Shown: positions 1 through 8,370, numbered from the stretch's first letter. The stretch is 64,000 bases of DNA from Duganella alba (GCF_009674495.1 NZ_WKJN01000004.1:62001-126000), one strand, 5' to 3'. Numbers and translations: made by a program. Notes: generated by a model from the sequence alone, not told the origin.

Positions 1-483
1 GACGCGCTGGCCGAAGCGCTGGCCGACGTTCTGCTCGACTGCGTGGAAGGCGGCGCATCGGTCAGCTTCATGCTGCCACTGCCGCGCGCGAAGGCGCTGG
101 ATTTCTGGCGCGGCGTGCTGCACGGCGCGGCGCGCAAGGAGCGCGTGCTGCTGGTGGCGGAAACGGCAGCGGGCCGCATCATCGGCACCGTCCAGCTCAT
201 CACCGCGCAGCCGGACAACCAGCCGCACCGCGCCGACGTCGCCAAGATGCTGGTCCACCGCGATGCACGCCGCCGTGGCGTGGCCGCGCAGCTGATGGCC
301 GCCGTCCACCAGACCGCGCGCCAAGAAGGCAAGACCGTGCTGGTGCTGGACACCGTCACCGGTGGCGACGCCGAGCGCCTCTACCAGCGCGCCGGATGGC
401 AGACCGTCGGCACGGTGCCAAACTTCGCGCTGATGCCGGATGGCGCCTTATGCGGCACCACCTTCTTCCACAAGCAGCTTTAA
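1..483 (+). CDS. GNAT-family N-acetyltransferase, 5' end cut by window
   Basis: The frame is open from base 1, so the true start lies upstream; a GTG at 43 is internal. The visible C-terminal part has the acetyl-CoA-binding pattern of the GNAT fold: beta strand VLLVAETAAGRIIGTVQL, then VAKMLVHRDARRRGVAAQLM with the R-R-G-V-A pyrophosphate loop, then a helix and the VLDTVTGGDAERLY segment ending in GW. The family transfers acetyl groups from acetyl-CoA to small-molecule or protein amines; the substrate cannot be read from sequence. The stop overlaps the stop of the convergent oxidoreductase by a few bases. Confidence 0.85.
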   Translation, partial: DALAEALADVLLDCVEGGASVSFMLPLPRAKALDFWRGVLHGAARKERVLLVAETAAGRIIGTVQLITAQPDNQPHRADVAKMLVHRDARRRGVAAQLMAAVHQTARQEGKTVLVLDTVTGGDAERLYQRAGWQTVGTVPNFALMPDGALCGTTFFHKQL

Positions 484-3400
484 AAGTCGGTCTCGCCCTC
501 GATCACTACCGGATAACCGCTGATCGCGCGCGAGGTCTGCATGCCGGCCATCACCGCCGCCTCCACGCAGCCCGCATTGATGCCGGTCTTGATCCAGTCG
601 CCCGTCAGGAACAGGTTGGAAAAGCCCGATTGATCGGTGCGCAGACGATACCGGGTGCTGTTCACCACCGACATCACATAGCGCTCGGACGGATCGACGT
701 TGGCGCGCCAGTACTGCGCATCGAAACGCTGCACGCCGGTGGCCTCGCTGCCGTCCACCAGCCATTGCCAGGGGAACGCGCCTGCCGGACCGGCGGCCGA
801 CCACAGCGACGCGATCTCCTTGCTCAACTGGTGAATCGCCCCCTCTTTCGCCACCTGCGCCATCCGCTGCGGGAAACCGTGGTCGCTCACCGGCGGATAG
901 CTCTCCACCGGCAGCGCGCTGCAGAAGTAGGACACATTGCGCGGGTCCAGCGGCGCCGGCCAATCCTCGCGCACCAGCAGCTGATCCATCGGCGCCCAGG
1001 TGTCGAACGGTTCGGTGAAGCCGCTGAGCACCGGCTGCGGCCCTTTCGGCTGATTCGCCCAGCCCATTTGCGCCAAGTCCCTGTCCAGCCAGACCTGATA
1101 GGCCTGCGTCGCCACCGTCTGCACCTTCTCGGACGTGGCCAGCAGCGCCGGGCTTTGCGCCAGCAACTGCGGGCACAGCACCGGCAGGGAGCCGATCGAA
1201 ATGCCGAACACCACCTGGTCGAAATCGACGCCGCGCTTCAGCGTGACCGCCGGCAGCTCCTTGCCGAAGGCGTCGCGATACACCTGCGGCCAATCGGTCC
1301 AATGCGATTCCAGGTTGATGCCCTGCTCCTGCAACAGCGCGGCCTGTGCCGGATCGATCTGGCCGTACAGCGGCTCGCTCGGCCAGCAATCCAGGCCTTT
1401 CACCGGCACCAGCGGATCGTAGGCGTCGCCGGCCAGCTGCACCTGTTGCGTCATGCGGATGCTGCCGATCTGCGCGCCGTCCGGCACCAGCTCCTCGACC
1501 TTGTGGAAGAACTGGAACTTGACGCCGCGATTCAACAGCGCCTGATACATTGGCGTGAAGATGGTGTCGCCCATCCCGGCCTGCATCTTGAACATGATGC
1601 CGCCCTTGTAGGCCAGGCCGATACGCGCCATCGCGCGCAGCATGGTGCCGGCTTCCGCGTTCGGCTTGTCGAACGCGCCGCCCTCGTAGGCGAAGATCAG
1701 GTCATAGAAACCGCGCACCGGCGCCGACTGCACGCATAGCTGCTCGTCACCACCATGCTTGCGCAGCCAGTCGCGGAAGTCGATATCGTTGATGACGTCG
1801 AAGCCATGCCTGATCACGCCATCCTCAAACACGCCCTTCATCACCGTGATGCCGAGATCGAGGCAGATGAACAGGCGGCGGATATCGTCCACCACGTCGC
1901 CGTCGGCGTTGGCGATCAACTTGCCGTAGCGCGCATGCAGCTTGCCGCGCACCCCGGCCATGGCGCCGGCCAGCGCCAGGTGCTGGCCCTCGCTGGCGTC
2001 TTCCGCCATGTTGAACACCATGCCGGACAAGGCGCCGGCCAGCAGCGACACGTCATCCAGCAATTCGTGCGCCGATGACGTCACGCCTTCGGCCAGATGG
2101 TATAACCAGTCAGGAATGACGCCGGTGTGGTGCGGGTGCGGCGGCAGCTCCATCTCCCTTGTGAGATTATCCAGGCTGCGTATCCACTGCTCGATCCAGC
2201 CGACCATGGCCACGGCCATCTGCCACAGCGTGATTTTCTGATCGCCCTCGCCCGGCTCGCCCGGCAGCGTCGGAAAGACGATGGACCAGTTGCGCCACTG
2301 GCCGCCGACGCTCTCGGACAAGGCCACGTAGTCCTGCTGCTTGAAGGCGTCGCGCCAGGTGGCGAGCGGCGCGCCGGGCGGCCGCTCCAGGCTTGCGTAA
2401 GCGGCTTTGATCATCTTGAACGCATTCGAATAGAAACCGAACCAGATGTGCAGACCATGCTCCTCGATGCGCTGGCCATATTGGGCATTGCGGCCGCTGG
2501 CGCCCTTGCCGCCCAGCCGCCAGCCTTGCTGGTAGACCGTGATGTCGTAGTTGTTCTGCCAGCCCGGCTGCTCGGTGAGGTAATAGGCCGTGGTCATGGC
2601 GCTGACGCCGCCGCCCAGGATCGCGACCTTCTGCGGTGCGATCGATGAATTGTCCACCAACTCCTCGCCCGGCTGCGCGGTGAAGTCGAAGTTCAGGTAG
2701 TACGGCAGGATGGCCTGCTGTGCACCGAGTTGCAGGCCAAGCGTCTCGTTGAGCGGGAAGCTGTCGAAGGCGTGCAGCACGGCTTGGTATTCGTAGCCCA
2801 GCACTTTGCCGCTGTGGATTTTCTCGATCGTGGCCGGCGCGGCAAGGATGGCCTGGTACACCGCCTTCAGCCCCGCGCTGTCCGGGAACTGCTTGAGGAA
2901 GATCTGATCGATACGCGGATTGCGCAGCAGCGAAATGATGTCCTCCCAACCGGCGACGTCCATGTTGAAGAAATCCGGAATCGACAGGAACAGCTCGATC
3001 GCCTGCTCGATCAGCTCCAGCAGGCTGCTGACTTCCTTCTCGCCGTCCGTCTGCCGCGTGGCGGTCACCTCCAGCAGCGGATGCATGGCGATCTTCGTCT
3101 CCGGCGAGAACGGATGGAAGCCCTTGGCCGACAGCGCGCAGCGCTGCGCGTCGATCTCGTATTCGCACAAATACTTGGGATAGCCGAACAGCTCACGGCC
3201 GTTAATCAGCGCCATCGCGTCATCGACGAAGATGTGCGCCGGATAGTAGTAGATGTGCGCCAGCTTGCCGTCGTCGTCCATGGCGCCGACCATGATCCAG
3301 GTGACGATATCGATCTCCGTGATCCAGCCCTTCGCGTGATCGACCGGCGCCGCCGAATCGGCATGGTTCACCTGCGTGAAGGTGATCAGCACATATGGCG

Positions 3401-3581
3401 AAATCGCCTTGAACGTCATGCGCTGGCCGGCCACCGCGTTCAGCGTGCCGTCCAGCGTGGACTGCAGTTTCGCCAGGTCGCCCTTGACGAAAAAGCCGTA
3501 CATCTCGGAGTTTTTCAACTGCAGCGGTGAATGCATCATCACCGAGCCGCCCTGGTAAATATACGAAGGTCTGGTCGCCAT
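480..3581 (-). CDS. Acetoacetate decarboxylase-like domain fused to FAD-dependent oxidoreductase
   Basis: Protein of 1033 residues from ATG 3581. Residues about 1-230 resemble acetoacetate decarboxylase: the segment GRELFGYPKYLCEYEI (about 128-143) matches the family region that carries the Schiff-base lysine. Here K136 is followed by Tyr, where the clostridial enzyme has a second Lys. From about 318 a Rossmann motif (KVAILGGGVSAMTTAYYL) and the downstream GWRLGGKGASGRN begin an FAD-binding amine-oxidase/phytoene-desaturase-like domain that runs to the C-terminus, ending in a typical FAD-closing segment (TGDWIKTGINAGCVEAA). An oxidoreductase acting on a lipid or polyketide-like substrate is inference. 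The start at 3581 keeps the usual N-terminal ADC strand; ATGs at 3539/3536 are alternatives and neither has a strong ribosome site. It is divergent from the HD gene. Confidence 0.75.
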   Translation of the reverse strand: MATRPSYIYQGGSVMMHSPLQLKNSEMYGFFVKGDLAKLQSTLDGTLNAVAGQRMTFKAISPYVLITFTQVNHADSAAPVDHAKGWITEIDIVTWIMVGAMDDDGKLAHIYYYPAHIFVDDAMALINGRELFGYPKYLCEYEIDAQRCALSAKGFHPFSPETKIAMHPLLEVTATRQTDGEKEVSSLLELIEQAIELFLSIPDFFNMDVAGWEDIISLLRNPRIDQIFLKQFPDSAGLKAVYQAILAAPATIEKIHSGKVLGYEYQAVLHAFDSFPLNETLGLQLGAQQAILPYYLNFDFTAQPGEELVDNSSIAPQKVAILGGGVSAMTTAYYLTEQPGWQNNYDITVYQQGWRLGGKGASGRNAQYGQRIEEHGLHIWFGFYSNAFKMIKAAYASLERPPGAPLATWRDAFKQQDYVALSESVGGQWRNWSIVFPTLPGEPGEGDQKITLWQMAVAMVGWIEQWIRSLDNLTREMELPPHPHHTGVIPDWLYHLAEGVTSSAHELLDDVSLLAGALSGMVFNMAEDASEGQHLALAGAMAGVRGKLHARYGKLIANADGDVVDDIRRLFICLDLGITVMKGVFEDGVIRHGFDVINDIDFRDWLRKHGGDEQLCVQSAPVRGFYDLIFAYEGGAFDKPNAEAGTMLRAMARIGLAYKGGIMFKMQAGMGDTIFTPMYQALLNRGVKFQFFHKVEELVPDGAQIGSIRMTQQVQLAGDAYDPLVPVKGLDCWPSEPLYGQIDPAQAALLQEQGINLESHWTDWPQVYRDAFGKELPAVTLKRGVDFDQVVFGISIGSLPVLCPQLLAQSPALLATSEKVQTVATQAYQVWLDRDLAQMGWANQPKGPQPVLSGFTEPFDTWAPMDQLLVREDWPAPLDPRNVSYFCSALPVESYPPVSDHGFPQRMAQVAKEGAIHQLSKEIASLWSAAGPAGAFPWQWLVDGSEATGVQRFDAQYWRANVDPSERYVMSVVNSTRYRLRTDQSGFSNLFLTGDWIKTGINAGCVEAAVMAGMQTSRAISGYPVVIEGETDF

Positions 3582-3666
3582 GGCATGGAAGGAAGAGTTA
3601 AACCGATGCCACAAGTGTATTTCAAATTCAGCACAGTTGCCAAAAATAAATCCACGGATGAGCGTG

Positions 3667-3672
3667 TAAAAT
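3667..3672 (+). promoter_or_regulatory. Candidate -10 element (TAAAAT) for a leaderless transcript
   Basis: TAAAAT ends six bases before the ATG at 3679. A transcript starting 6-7 bases after this hexamer would begin at or next to the start codon. No Shine-Dalgarno sequence precedes this ATG. No convincing -35 element is visible, so this is a pattern-based proposal only. Confidence 0.35.
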
Positions 3673-3678
3673 GACGCC

Positions 3679-4320
3679 ATGGGCAGAGAACAACATGAAC
3701 AACGCGCGTGGGTGCGCATGCCGTCCGGACGCCGCCTGGACCTGCTCGATCCCACACCTTTCGACTGGGACGACAGCGACCTTGCGCTGGGCCTGGCGCG
3801 CACCTACCGCTGGGGCGGACATTCGGCGTGGCCGTTGCCGCTGTCGGTGGCGCAGCATTCGCTGACGGTGATGCACGTGCGCGCGGCCGCATGTACCGCC
3901 ATGGGCCTGACGCTGCCGCCGGTGTCGGCGCTGCGCGAGCTGCTGCATGACGCGGAGGAAGGCCTGCTCGGCTTCGACTGCATCTCGCCGCTCAAGCCCT
4001 TCCTCGGCGACGCGTTCAAGACCCTGTCACAGAAACTGGAAGCGGCCGTGTTTCTTCGTTACGGCCTGCCCGGCTGGACGCCGAAGGAGCACGCCGCCCA
4101 CAAGCTGGCCGACCGCCTGGCCGCCGCCAGCGAAGCGGTGCACATCGCCGGCTGGTCCGCAAAAGAAGTACAGCAGACGCTGAAGATCGCCGTGCCGCCG
4201 CTGCACGACGACCCGCTGCAAGCCATCTACGGCGGCATCGCCTGGGAACCCTGGCCGCCCGCCCTCGCCGCCGAGCGCTTCCTCGCCGAACTGGACCGCC
4301 TGAAGGCAAACAGCGATTGA
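3679..4320 (+). CDS. HD-domain phosphohydrolase-like protein
   Basis: Protein of 213 residues with the spaced metal ligands of HD-domain hydrolases: H60 in SVAQHSLTVM, the H90-D91 pair in ELLHDAEEGLLG, and a later Asp in AHKLADRLAAASEA. This layout resembles YfbR/5'-nucleotidase-like HD proteins. The family hydrolyses phosphate esters of nucleotides with a bound divalent metal; the substrate is not shown by sequence. It is monocistronic, divergent from the FAD fusion, with 97 bases between the two starts, and appears leaderless. Confidence 0.75.
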   Translation: MGREQHEQRAWVRMPSGRRLDLLDPTPFDWDDSDLALGLARTYRWGGHSAWPLPLSVAQHSLTVMHVRAAACTAMGLTLPPVSALRELLHDAEEGLLGFDCISPLKPFLGDAFKTLSQKLEAAVFLRYGLPGWTPKEHAAHKLADRLAAASEAVHIAGWSAKEVQQTLKIAVPPLHDDPLQAIYGGIAWEPWPPALAAERFLAELDRLKANSD

Positions 4321-4356
4321 TGCGAGCGCTTCCATACTTCTGAAGGATGTACTCGC

Positions 4357-4378
4357 CTATACCAATGTATAGCTATAC
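4357..4378. promoter_or_regulatory. Array of three CTATAC half-sites (two interlocking palindromes)
   Basis: CTATAC-CAAT-GTATAG (4357-4372) is a perfect inverted repeat, and the right half-site forms a second perfect palindrome, GTATAGCTATAC (4367-4378). The array lies 55-76 bases upstream of the NarL-type regulator start, a usual place for an operator. It may bind that regulator or another dimeric protein; this is inference. Confidence 0.45.
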
Positions 4379-4387
4379 GGCCCGGCC

Positions 4388-4417
4388 AAGGTTGACGAAA
4401 ATGACTTCATCAACCTT
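4388..4417. promoter_or_regulatory. Perfect 8-bp inverted repeat before the NarL-type regulator
   Basis: AAGGTTGA (4388-4395) and TCAACCTT (4410-4417) are exact complements separated by 14 bases. The right arm ends just before the TGGAG ribosome site of the gene starting at 4433. It could be an operator with half-sites about two helical turns apart, or a leader hairpin. The sequence does not decide between them. Confidence 0.45.
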
Positions 4418-4432
4418 ACCTGGAGCCAGACC

Positions 4433-5056
4433 ATGAATACCGCTTCCGTCGTTATCGCCGATGTCCACCCGCTGATCCGCGCCGGCATGGCTGCCATGAT
4501 TGAATCCGATGGCAAATTCACGTTGCTGGGCCAGGCCTGCAACGGCAGCCAGGCGCTGGAGATGTGCGAACGCCTGCAGCCGGACCTGGTGCTGATGGAC
4601 ATGAACATGCCGGACTGCGACGGCGTCGAAGCCATCGGCCGCATCCGCGCCCGCCGCCCGGACGCCAAGGTCATCGTCCTCAGCGGCCATGACGGCGAGG
4701 AAGACGCCGACCGCAGCATGCGCGCCGGCGCCCACGCCTACATGCTGAAAAGCGCCGCGCTGGCCGACCTGATGACCTGCATCCACGCTGTTTTGCAAGG
4801 CAAGAAATTCATGATGCCGGAACTGGCCGTCAGGCTGGCCAGCCGCATCCACGCCAACCAGCTGACACCGCGCGAGCGCGACATCCTGATCCACCTGGCC
4901 ACCGGCATGAGCAACAAGGTCATCGCGCGCGCCGCCGGCATCGGCGTCGGCACGGTCAAGTTCCACGTCAAGAGCATCATGGCCAAACTCAACGTCTGCA
5001 CCCGCACCGAGGCCGCCATGGTGGCCGCCAAACGCGGCCTGGTCCACCTGAACTGA
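4433..5056 (+). CDS. NarL/FixJ-family response regulator (REC + LuxR HTH)
   Basis: Protein of 207 residues. The receiver domain (about 5-120) has the acidic residue D10, the phospho-acceptor D56 in LVLMDMNMPD and the conserved Lys in AYMLKSAA. The LuxR-type helix-turn-helix (about 143-205) reads LTPRERDILIHLATGMSNK and then VGTVKFHVKSIMAKL. It should be a DNA-binding transcription factor activated by phosphorylation. No kinase is in the same transcription unit; the short kinase at 6208 and the propeller kinase at 8760 are the nearest candidates. Its HTH is very like that of the regulator at 6924, so the two are probably duplicates. TGGAG lies at suitable distance before ATG 4433. Confidence 0.9.
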   Translation: MNTASVVIADVHPLIRAGMAAMIESDGKFTLLGQACNGSQALEMCERLQPDLVLMDMNMPDCDGVEAIGRIRARRPDAKVIVLSGHDGEEDADRSMRAGAHAYMLKSAALADLMTCIHAVLQGKKFMMPELAVRLASRIHANQLTPRERDILIHLATGMSNKVIARAAGIGVGTVKFHVKSIMAKLNVCTRTEAAMVAAKRGLVHLN

Positions 5057-5072
5057 CCTTTAGCCGAGTAGC

Positions 5073-5104
5073 AGCGGCAACGCGCAGGGGCTAGTATTGC
5101 CGCT
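5073..5104. promoter_or_regulatory. Perfect 8-bp inverted repeat between regulator and MBL gene
   Basis: AGCGGCAA (5073-5080) and TTGCCGCT (5097-5104) are exact complements with a 16-base spacer, 17 bases after the regulator's stop and 24 before the next start. No U-run follows, so a classical terminator is unlikely; an operator for the metallo-hydrolase gene or an mRNA hairpin is possible. Confidence 0.4.
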
Positions 5105-5128
5105 TTACCGCCTCATACTGGAGTTACC

Positions 5129-6091
5129 ATGTTTGCATTCCCGCGCCGCCTGCTGGCCGCCCTCCTGCTGGCCTGCGCCAGCCTCGCCCAAGCGGCCGCG
5201 CCGATGGCGACTGCGCAGGCGCCCGGCTATTACCGCATCATGCTGGGCGATTTCCAGATCACCGCGTTGTCCGACGGCACGCATCCGTTCCCGGTCGATA
5301 CGGTGATGACCAATATCACGCAGCCGCAAGCCATCCAGGATCTGGCCGATGTCGACCTCAAGCTGCCGGTGCAGGGCTCGATCAATGCCTTCCTGATCAA
5401 TACCGGCAGCAAGCTGATCCTGGTGGACGCCGGCGCCGGCGCGCTGTACGGCCCGTGCTGCGGCAAGCTGATGGCGCATCTGCGCGCCGCCGGCTATCAG
5501 CCGGAGCAGGTCGATGAGGTGCTGCTGACCCACCTGCACAAGGACCACGCGGGCGGCATCATGCAGAACAACGCCGCCGCCTTCCCCAACGCCGTGCTGC
5601 GCCTGTCGCAGGCGGAAGCCGATTACTGGCTGACGCCGGCCAACAAGGCCAAGGCGCCGGAGTTCCTGTCGACCTTCTTCGACGCCGCGCAAGCCGCCGT
5701 GGCGCCGTACCAGGCCGCCGGCCGCTACCAGCCGTACAAGGATTTCGGGCCGCTGGAACCGGGCATCGAAGCGCTGCCGGCGCCCGGCCACACGCCGGGC
5801 CACGCCGCCTACCTGGTGCAAAGCAAGTCGCAGCAGCTGCTGATCTGGGGCGACATCGTCCACGTGGCCGGCATCCAGTTCCCGCATCCGAGCGCCACCC
5901 TCAAGTACGACAGCAGCGAACCCGACGCGCAGGGCACCCGCGCCAGGCTGCTGGAGCTGGTCACCGGCAAGCAGCTGATGATCGGCGCGGCCCACATCGC
6001 CTTCCCGGGCCTGGGCCATGTGCGCCTGCACAAGGGCGAATACGAATGGCTGCCGCTCAATTATGACGAGACACCGGCAAACCAGCGATAA
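5129..6091 (+). CDS. Exported metallo-beta-lactamase-fold hydrolase
   Basis: Protein of 320 residues. The N-terminus (FPRRLLAALLLACASLAQAAA) is a signal peptide with probable cleavage near residue 23, so the enzyme is likely periplasmic. The metal-binding signature H135-L-H137-K-D139-H140 is present, followed by GHTPGHAAYLV (third His), a WGDIVH segment and a late His near IGAAHIAFPG. The arrangement matches MBL-fold hydrolases of the lactonase/AHL-lactonase-like branch rather than true beta-lactamases. The substrate is unknown. It lies between two NarL-type regulators, which may control it. Confidence 0.85.
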   Translation: MFAFPRRLLAALLLACASLAQAAAPMATAQAPGYYRIMLGDFQITALSDGTHPFPVDTVMTNITQPQAIQDLADVDLKLPVQGSINAFLINTGSKLILVDAGAGALYGPCCGKLMAHLRAAGYQPEQVDEVLLTHLHKDHAGGIMQNNAAAFPNAVLRLSQAEADYWLTPANKAKAPEFLSTFFDAAQAAVAPYQAAGRYQPYKDFGPLEPGIEALPAPGHTPGHAAYLVQSKSQQLLIWGDIVHVAGIQFPHPSATLKYDSSEPDAQGTRARLLELVTGKQLMIGAAHIAFPGLGHVRLHKGEYEWLPLNYDETPANQR

Positions 6092-6094
6092 GCC

Positions 6095-6112
6095 GGTTAG
6101 CGGCGACTAACC
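6095..6112. promoter_or_regulatory. Inverted repeat GGTTAG-N6-CTAACC
   Basis: GGTTAG (6095-6100) and CTAACC (6107-6112) form a perfect dyad directly after the MBL gene stop and about 95 bases upstream of the kinase start. There is no T-run, so it is either a weak hairpin or an operator for the kinase/regulator pair. Confidence 0.35.
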
Positions 6113-6207
6113 CTATCGGGTGTGTCGCTTCTTACAAATCTGCCGTATTTCGCCAAATCGCCCCATGCTGCATCATCTGTGCTGAAGTCAACCACCGGAT
6201 ATGCAGC

Positions 6208-6945
6208 ATGGCAAGCATCAAGCCCACTCCCGACCTGCGACCCGCGCGTCTGAACGCCCTCGGCGAATTTGCCGCCTCCATCGCGCATGAAGTCAAGCAG
6301 CCGCTGGCCGCCATCACGCTCAACGCGCGCGCCGGCCTGCAATGGCTGGACCAGGACCCGCCACGCCTGGAAGAAGCCCGCGCCGCCCTGCGCATCGTAC
6401 TGGAAGCAAGCATGGCCGCAACCGGCATGGTGCGCAGCCTGCACGGCATGGCCTGCCAGACCGCGCCGCAACGCGCCACCTTCGTCGTCAACGACGTGGT
6501 GCGCGACGTGCTGCAACTGCTGCGCGCCGAGCTGCGCCTGCAATGCATCGGCGTCACCGAAGACTACGGCCCGGACTACCAGCTCAACGCCGACCGGGTG
6601 CAGCTGATGCAAGTCATCATGAACCTGGTCCTGAACGCCATCGAGGCGCTGAAGGACATCCACGACCGGCCGCGCACGCTGGCCCTGCGCACCGCGATCG
6701 ACGGCGGCGCGCTGTGCGTCAGCGTGGCCGACAACGGCGCCGGCATTCCGGCGGCGCTGGCCGAACGCATCTTCGATCCCCTGTTTTCCACCAAGCCGGG
6801 CGGCACCGGCATGGGCCTGGCCATTTGCCGCAGCATTGCCCAGGCCCACGGCGGCTGCCTCCGGAGCGGCGACGCCCGGCCGCACGGCGCCGTTTTTCAC
6901 CTCAGCTTCAAGGAGTACACCTTATGGACCCCATCTCGATCCTGA
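6208..6945 (+). CDS. Short sensorless histidine kinase
   Basis: Protein of 245 residues that begins almost directly with the dimerisation/phospho-acceptor helix: H27 in FAASIAHEVKQPLAAITLNA. The catalytic domain has the N box (NLVLNAIEALKD), G1 box (VADNGAGIP), F box (IFDPLFSTKPGG) and G2 box (GTGMGLAIC). No transmembrane helix or sensor domain precedes H27, so it is cytosolic and must receive its signal through another protein or from the N-terminal few residues. The last 22 bases overlap the start of the regulator at 6924, a layout that fits translational coupling and a cognate kinase-regulator pair. Confidence 0.9.
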   Translation: MASIKPTPDLRPARLNALGEFAASIAHEVKQPLAAITLNARAGLQWLDQDPPRLEEARAALRIVLEASMAATGMVRSLHGMACQTAPQRATFVVNDVVRDVLQLLRAELRLQCIGVTEDYGPDYQLNADRVQLMQVIMNLVLNAIEALKDIHDRPRTLALRTAIDGGALCVSVADNGAGIPAALAERIFDPLFSTKPGGTGMGLAICRSIAQAHGGCLRSGDARPHGAVFHLSFKEYTLWTPSRS

Positions 6946-7547
6946 TCGCGGACGATCACCCCCTGATACTGGCAGGCCTGAGCGCGCTGATCAGCGCCAT
7001 GCCCGAGTTCCACCTGGCGGCGCAGGCCACCGACGGCCAGCAGGCGGTCGACCTGTATCGCCAGCACCGCCCGGACGTGGTCATCATGGACCTCAGCATG
7101 CCGCGCCTGAACGGCGTCGAGGCCATCGAGCAGATCCGCGCCTGGGACGCCAGCGCCAGCATCGTCATCCTCACCACCTACCAGGGCGATGAAGACGTCT
7201 ACCGCGGCCTGCGCGCCGGCGCCAAGGCCTATCTGCTGAAAGACGCCGACACCGGCCAGCTGGTCGATTGCCTGCGCACCGTTGCCAGCGGCCAGCAATT
7301 CCTGCCGGCCGAAGTGGCCAGCAAGCTGGCCGAACGCAAGGGCACCAGCCAGCTGTCGCGGCGCGAACTGGAAATCCTCGCCCATCTCGCCACCGGCAAG
7401 AGCAACAAGATGATCGCGCGCAGCGCCGACATCGAGGTCGGCACCGTCAAATTCCACGTCAACAATATTTTGGCCAAGCTCAACGTGGCAAGCCGCACCG
7501 AAGCCGCCACAGTGGCGGCCCGGCGCGGCTTGCTCAGCGTCTTCTAG
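6924..7547 (+). CDS. NarL/FixJ-family response regulator, partner of the adjacent kinase
   Basis: Protein of 207 residues with receiver residues D10-D11 and D56 (VVIMDLSMPRLNG), Lys in AYLLKDAD, and a C-terminal LuxR helix-turn-helix (LSRRELEILAHLATGKSNK, then VGTVKFHVNNILAKL). An AAGGAG ribosome site at 6910-6915 fixes the ATG at 6924 inside the kinase gene. It is the likely phosphorylation partner of the kinase at 6208. Length, position of D56 and the HTH sequence show it is a close paralogue of the regulator at 4433. Its stop is one base from the stop of the convergent hydrolase. Confidence 0.93.
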   Translation: MDPISILIADDHPLILAGLSALISAMPEFHLAAQATDGQQAVDLYRQHRPDVVIMDLSMPRLNGVEAIEQIRAWDASASIVILTTYQGDEDVYRGLRAGAKAYLLKDADTGQLVDCLRTVASGQQFLPAEVASKLAERKGTSQLSRRELEILAHLATGKSNKMIARSADIEVGTVKFHVNNILAKLNVASRTEAATVAARRGLLSVF

Positions 7548-7548
7548 A

Positions 7549-8235
7549 TTACTTGGCAGGAACGGCCGGCAGGATCTTGTGGACGCTGCTGGTGCGTTCC
7601 GGCGCCTTGTGCACCATGGTGTAGGCGTAGTCCACGCCCATGCCGTAGGCGCCCGAGTGTTCCTTGGCGATGGCCATCACGCCATCATAGGTCTCGCGGC
7701 GGGCCCAGTCGCGCTGCCATTCCAGCATGACTTGCTGCCAGGTCACCGGCACCACGCCGGCCTGGATCATGCGCGCCATGGCCTGGTCGTGCGCTTCTTT
7801 CGAGGTGCCGCCGGAAGCGTCGGACACCATGTAGATTTCGTAGTCGCCTTCCAGCATCGCGCACAGGGCGAAGGTGGTGTTGCAGACTTCGGTCCACAGG
7901 CCGGCCACGACGACTTTTTTCTTGCCATTGGCTTTCAGTGCGTCGCGCACTTTCTGGTCGTCCCACGAATTCATCGACGAACGTTCCAGGATTTCCTTGT
8001 CCGGGAAGACGTCCAGCAGTTCCGGGTAGGTGTGGCCCGAGAAGGCTTCGGTTTCCACGGTGGTGATGGTGGTCGGGATGTTGAACACCTTGGCCGCCTT
8101 GGCCAGCGCAACGGTATTGTTTTTCAGCACCTGGCGGTCGATCGACTGGACGCCGAAGGCCATTTGCGGCTGGTGATCGATGAAGATCAGCTGGCTGTTT
8201 TGCGGGGTCAGGACTTCTAGTTTGGGATTGCTCAT
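7549..8235 (-). CDS. Isochorismatase-family (cysteine) hydrolase, YcaC-like
   Basis: Protein of 228 residues with the isochorismatase-fold catalytic Asp (D20 in LIFIDHQPQM) and nucleophile Cys (C118 in AGLWTEVCNTTF). The length and the C-terminal extension after the core (WARRETYDGVMAIAKEH) resemble YcaC-type hydrolases, which form octamers and have no settled substrate. ATG 8235 was preferred to an in-frame TTG twelve bases upstream. The region directly upstream has a dyad that overlaps the translation start zone. It is monocistronic. Confidence 0.85.
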   Translation of the reverse strand: MSNPKLEVLTPQNSQLIFIDHQPQMAFGVQSIDRQVLKNNTVALAKAAKVFNIPTTITTVETEAFSGHTYPELLDVFPDKEILERSSMNSWDDQKVRDALKANGKKKVVVAGLWTEVCNTTFALCAMLEGDYEIYMVSDASGGTSKEAHDQAMARMIQAGVVPVTWQQVMLEWQRDWARRETYDGVMAIAKEHSGAYGMGVDYAYTMVHKAPERTSSVHKILPAVPAK

Positions 8236-8239
8236 GATG

Positions 8240-8265
8240 GGTTCCAAGTGGTGTAAAAAGGAACC
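8240..8265. promoter_or_regulatory. Inverted repeat GGTTCC-N14-GGAACC upstream of the YcaC-like gene
   Basis: GGTTCC (8240-8245) and GGAACC (8260-8265) are perfect complements with a 14-base spacer, starting five bases upstream of the minus-strand ATG at 8235. It could be an operator or a 5'-leader hairpin that masks the ribosome site. Confidence 0.35.
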
Positions 8266-8370
8266 TTCATCTTAGGGTTTGGCGGCCACCAGCACCACTC
8301 ATCTAAATATAGGCTTTGCCCGGTCCCCGGCTCTGTTAAGCTGTCGCTTACGATTGACTATGGACTTGCC

